Of a DNA stretch of 10,017 nucleotides, positions 7,357 to 10,017 are shown piece by piece. Within the stretch, counting starts at the first letter, position 1, and every line of letters begins with the position of its first letter. Under the pieces are notes generated by a model. It searched no databases. It saw only the letters and a program-made list of their open reading frames with translations, and was not told where the DNA came from. Origin of the DNA: Isohypsibius dastychi (taxonomy: Eukaryota > Tardigrada > Eutardigrada > Parachela > Isohypsibiidae); assembly GCA_034696485.1 (NCBI GenBank), contig JAQIWT010001643.1:1-10017 (forward strand), given 5' to 3'. Both the position numbers and the translations under genes were made by a program.

Positions 7357-8028
7357 TCATGCGTAAGGTTTGCCAATTATTCTCTTAACCTCTTCGGGCC
7401 ATACGCCAGCCAGTATTGCTCGATCGATCAACGTAATCTTACTTTGTGCGAGAAGCTCACGGTCAGCAGGGTCGAAGTCGTGGGTGGCGACGAGATACCA
7501 ATGGTGCTTATGCCCAATGAATCCGGCGCGATTATAAATTTCCCATGCAGTGTCAGCGTTCCGCTTGAAGGTGTCTATGGTCTTTTCCGTCACTGTCTTA
7601 CCTCGACCACTCCCCAGCTTAAGTTGCAACCGATGCACAACATACTCTCGTTCGCCGGTCTTTTCAATCAAGGTGGCATCAGCACCTAATGCCTCCCTAT
7701 GTGCTTTGTTCTGCCCGTCATAGAGGGTCTCCTTCCAAAGGCGTCCGATCACATCCTCAAGTGGCCCCAGATTCGGGAGAAGCAGAGGCATAACTTGAGT
7801 TCCAATTGTGTACTTGCACTGGAAAGTACACCAAACCGTGCTTTTCTCGGCCAAAAATCGCAAGCAGATAGTTTCAGCCATCTGAGCGCTGGAACTATGA
7901 CGGAATAAGGCCAGATGGTGGATCTCATCGAAGTTCACTCGCTTGCCGTCGAACGAGCGAGAGTAAATGTCAGTTTCCCAAAAAATCAGAGGGTTCGCAA
8001 GTGCAACCTCGTTTCGATCATCATATAC
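7357..8028 (-). pseudogene. PD-(D/E)xK-type nuclease domain (C-terminal half of a CRN/RHS-like NTPase-nuclease), out of frame with its NTPase half
   Basis: The frame is open from just after TAG (8031-8029) to TGA (7359-7357), about 223 codons, and has no plausible ATG of its own near the front. A GTG at 7938 is the first start-like codon. Numbered from that GTG, the restriction-endonuclease-fold signature is visible: a helix glutamate (E61, GPLEDVIGRLW), aspartate D87 (GADATLI), and Q105-x-K107 (RLQLKLGSG) on the next strand. It is followed by a beta-alpha end (WYLVATHDF ... ITLIDRAIL). In this superfamily these residues bind metal and cut nucleic acid; here activity is inferred, not shown. 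The part before the nuclease core reads like the linker that follows the winged-helix end of such NTPases, so this is the second half of the gene read at 7986-9101. The nuclease core itself is intact. CRN/RHS-type proteins act as effectors or selfish-element proteins; I cannot tell which here. Confidence 0.6.
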
Positions 8029-9101
8029 CTAATCAAGCCTTGATAGGCCATCTTGTAAAGCATTTTCTTGTCCACAATTAATTGCCTAGTCAGGTCACTT
8101 TCTCGGAGTCCCAAAACCGGCACTGAGGCCATCCACTCGAAGGAAGACTTGGACCCTGCCGAATAGAGCGACACACAATGATAGATTGACAAGAGGACAC
8201 GCCCCTCGAAGCACTCTTTCACGAGATAATCCTTCGCAGAGGCAGAGTAAGTGCATGTGACTTTACCTGCTAGCGCGTACTCCTCGATCAACCTCCCTAT
8301 TCCGCAGGTTTTAATGAAGACACCATTCCATTCATCCTCCAGCAATTCATCATCCACACCATCTTGCTTGTTTAAAGCGTCAACGGCTGCGAATCTCCTC
8401 TTCATATGCTTCACGGCCAGAATGAAGTCATCGCGACTACAAAATGGAAAAATCCAACGCGGGCTAAACTTCGTAGAGTTGAGGTTCCGCCCGGTGTAGT
8501 TCGCATAGAGACCACGCTTTTCATCTGGAAGTTCCCCAAAAGCTAACTCTCGAATGTCGCTGCTGTTCCCACTCAGGATGCAATGGACTGCCCCGCCATT
8601 CAAGTCGCCAATCGCGTACAATTGATTGATAATGTCCTTACCTCGAATACATTCTGAGAGAAAGACATTTTCAAGCTCGTCGACAGTAACTAGCATGCGA
8701 AGCCCTAGTTCCTGCATGGATGTGTTAACTTCGCCGATAGTCGGTCCCCGACCTTTGAGTGTATGGTGAGCCCTTGCCGTCCATGGCAGACTTTTGAACA
8801 TGTGGGATACGGGGTCTTCGCTCGTTTTACTATAAGCGATCCAACAGACAAGTATTTGATCCTTGGTCGCCAATCTCGCCGCCAAACCAAGTTCCTCTAA
8901 AAGTGTGGTTTTTCCAACGCCTTTCAAACCGAGCAGAAGCCTTCGGAATCCGGTGCATCTAGTAAGCGTACCGGAACAAAGAGCGCCGAGAGTCTTTTTA
9001 GTATCGTCGAGGAACTCCTTGCGTGATCGGTCAATCACCAGTTGCGATTCCAGGTAGGCATCGAACGCAGTCTCGTCAAACTTAATAGGTAAGAGCGCCA
9101 T
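7986..9101 (-). CDS. P-loop NTPase of CRN/RHS-like type (N-terminal half of a split NTPase-nuclease gene)
   Basis: The start is ATG at 9101; an in-frame TGA about 21 codons upstream and no earlier ATG support it. The frame gives 371 residues. Walker A is GLKGVGKTT (residues 58-66), Walker B is MLVTVDELE with D141-E142, and a sensor-like CILSGNSS lies at 174-181. A helical, winged-helix-like end covers about 325-358 (LRESDLTRQLIVDKKMLYKMAYQGLI). This layout matches the STAND/AAA-like NTPases of CRN/RHS proteins, which hydrolyse ATP and carry a nuclease behind. The N-terminal part before Walker A is only 57 residues, with no signal peptide and no recognisable CRN-type secretion header, so a host-cell or transposon role is more likely than secretion. 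The last 12 codons belong to a shifted frame and probably are not native: the nuclease frame overlaps here, two bases out of phase. Confidence 0.7.
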   Translation of the reverse strand: MALLPIKFDETAFDAYLESQLVIDRSRKEFLDDTKKTLGALCSGTLTRCTGFRRLLLGLKGVGKTTLLEELGLAARLATKDQILVCWIAYSKTSEDPVSHMFKSLPWTARAHHTLKGRGPTIGEVNTSMQELGLRMLVTVDELENVFLSECIRGKDIINQLYAIGDLNGGAVHCILSGNSSDIRELAFGELPDEKRGLYANYTGRNLNSTKFSPRWIFPFCSRDDFILAVKHMKRRFAAVDALNKQDGVDDELLEDEWNGVFIKTCGIGRLIEEYALAGKVTCTYSASAKDYLVKECFEGRVLLSIYHCVSLYSAGSKSSFEWMASVPVLGLRESDLTRQLIVDKKMLYKMAYQGLIRYMMIETRLHLRTL

Positions 9102-9116
9102 TCCCTTTTCGTTGCT

Positions 9117-9190
9117 CTCGCTAGCGAGATTTGTAATTGTACAAGCGAGCTTATTGACTCGCCCTCAAAGGTAAATATATTTTTGTACTT
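9117..9190 (-). promoter_or_regulatory. Putative promoter region of the NTPase gene with a 12-bp palindrome
   Basis: A perfect palindrome CTCGCTAGCGAG (9117-9128) sits 16 bases before the NTPase start codon. On the minus strand TATATTTA (9179-9172) lies about 70 bases upstream of the ATG and could act as a TATA element. Both are read from sequence only; the palindrome could also be chance. Confidence 0.25.
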
Positions 9191-9508
9191 AAATTGTTTC
9201 CGTTGCTCTCTAATGCTTGAATCACCAAATACAAAACTCGATCTCACAATAAGATACACAAAGCATCCAAGAGCTTAAACTTGACAAAGGCGAAAGGCCC
9301 AAAGGAGACCGAGGGAACGATAGACCAAACACTCCACAACAAACTCGATTAAAAGAAAGCGACGAGACTTATATTTTGTTTTGTGGGGCTGACAAAGCGC
9401 ATAGAATAATTCTAGTCACGATTTCAAATTAAAAGAACAAGCGAAACCGATTTTTTATATGCAAATTTATGCACAACACTTCTGGGTGGACAAACGAACA
9501 CAAAAAGA
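9191..9508. other. Divergent spacer between the NTPase gene and the coiled-coil ORF
   Basis: This purine-rich, A-rich stretch on the plus strand lies between two divergently read frames and presumably contains their upstream signals. I see no ORF with a good start, no tRNA and no repeat of note. A TTTTTTATATGC stretch at 9451-9462 lies about 50 bases before the plus-strand ATG. Confidence 0.4.
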
Positions 9509-9646
9509 ATGGATGAAGATAGTGAAATCGCTGTTTTGCGACGTCAACTTGCCGTCAGCGAAGCGCGCAGAGTAGAGGAGCTTGCTGCCGTCGAAGCGCG
9601 CGCAGAATGGAGCGCAGATTCGCATGAGGTTCCTGACAGGCATTAG
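9509..9646 (+). CDS. Short coiled-coil protein or truncated coiled-coil header, 45 residues
   Basis: ATG at 9509 has a good initiation context (A at -3, G at +4) and the frame closes at TAG 9644-9646. The peptide begins MDEDSEIAVLRRQLAVSEAR and continues with repeated EARRVEEL / EARAEW blocks, giving a heptad-like pattern over about residues 6-35, so a coiled coil is very likely. The codons are GC-rich (gcgcgc, gaagcg), unlike the surrounding spacer. The end (SADSHEVPDRH) loses the pattern abruptly, as after a frameshift. Coiled-coil openings of this kind occur ahead of NTPase-nuclease and other domains in large algal gene families, by my recollection. It may therefore be the dead first part of another such gene. 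Partner and function are unknown. Confidence 0.4.
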   Translation: MDEDSEIAVLRRQLAVSEARRVEELAAVEARAEWSADSHEVPDRH

Positions 9647-9717
9647 TATATTTTCCAAATAGCCACAAATCGATTTCAGTTGTAGACACAATTTACAAAT
9701 TACCGCTGCGCAGAAGG

Positions 9718-10017
9718 CTAGAACAGGAGGCAAGATGTCGCCGCAGTGGGCGGTAGTTCCCCGACATCGTTATAGCAAAGCATTTCGTCGTCTCTAAGAT
9801 AAAGGATACCAGTTGAGGCAACCGATGTGAAAAGAGCGGTACCAACGATTACCGGGGATGCGGGGAAAACCGTGTTGTCGTACCCAGCAGCGGTTGTTCC
9901 CCTAAAAGCGAAGAAGAACAAGGTGCTGCTCGAGGTCCCATAATAGCAACGCGAGACCGTCCCGGCTGGCTCGTTGTAAATGCACAGGTTTCCAGATGTT
10001 CCCAAGTTAGTGATTCT
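9718..10017 (-). CDS. Secreted Cys-rich / PS-x-x repeat protein, copy C (only C-terminus in window)
   Basis: The frame is open from the right edge to TAG at 9720-9718, giving the last 99 residues. An internal TTG is not a start; the four codons before it still match the family (RITN, as in copy A). The sequence aligns end to end with the last part of copy B's C-terminal domain, e.g. GNLCIYNEPAGTVSRCYY, LFFFAFRGTTAAGYD, and LYLRDDEMLCYN against B's IYLMDDENLCFN. It ends at ATSCLLF, slightly before B's end. The overlap with copy A (9953-10017 against 1-65) is closer than with B. The N-terminus, Cys-rich module and stalk must lie beyond the window. The stop is about 70 bases from the convergent coiled-coil ORF. 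Confidence 0.82.
   Translation of the reverse strand, partial: RITNLGTSGNLCIYNEPAGTVSRCYYGTSSSTLFFFAFRGTTAAGYDNTVFPASPVIVGTALFTSVASTGILYLRDDEMLCYNDVGELPPTAATSCLLF

Noticed and set aside
7354-7689. Plus-strand frame of 111 codons over the nuclease
   Set aside because: Antisense shadow; the minus frame carries the nuclease motif residues.

Overview
The window looks like nuclear DNA of a single-celled eukaryote, most likely a stramenopile alga such as a diatom. This is an inference from style, not a species match. Genes have no visible introns and near-balanced base composition. They sit in very AT-rich spacers with no Shine-Dalgarno-type signals. Three genes encode secreted proteins with long PS-x-x tetrad tracts, a hallmark of diatom and related algal surface proteins.

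The backbone is a same-strand (minus) family of these proteins. Copy A (1-1334) has an intact N-terminus and runs off the left edge. Copy B (2974-4761) is complete at 595 residues: signal peptide, 12-cysteine module, PS-x-x stalk, and a C-terminal domain of about 300 residues. Copy C (9718-10017) shows only its last 99 codons and runs off the right edge. A fourth, decayed copy (about 2700-2940) lies directly behind B and is visible only when three frames are read together. B carries exactly 18 more tetrads (216 bp) in its stalk than A.

Between B and C lies a different cargo. On the minus strand a P-loop NTPase frame (7986-9101) is followed by a PD-(D/E)xK-type nuclease frame (7357-8028). The order and domains match the CRN/RHS-type NTPase-nuclease proteins thought to derive from transposons. 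The two frames overlap out of phase by two bases at a short TA/GAT repeat, so this looks like one gene with a single lesion, or a sequencing error. Beyond its start, on the plus strand, is a 45-codon ORF (9509-9646) encoding a charged coiled coil.

Plus-strand remnants at 6783-7040 and 7087-7288 look like decayed coding sequence, the second of PS-x-x type. A 50-codon minus-strand ORF at 2028-2180 has a strong start context and a nearby AATAAA. The spacers 1335-2027, 2181-2558, 4768-6782 and 9191-9508 hold AT-rich sequence and small hairpins but no gene I can support. No rRNA, tRNA, CRISPR array, insertion sequence or classical LTR was recognised.

The picture is a locus of repeated duplication and decay of a secreted-protein family, with a mobile-element-like NTPase/nuclease gene lodged inside the array. 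I see no direct evidence that the two kinds of gene work together.
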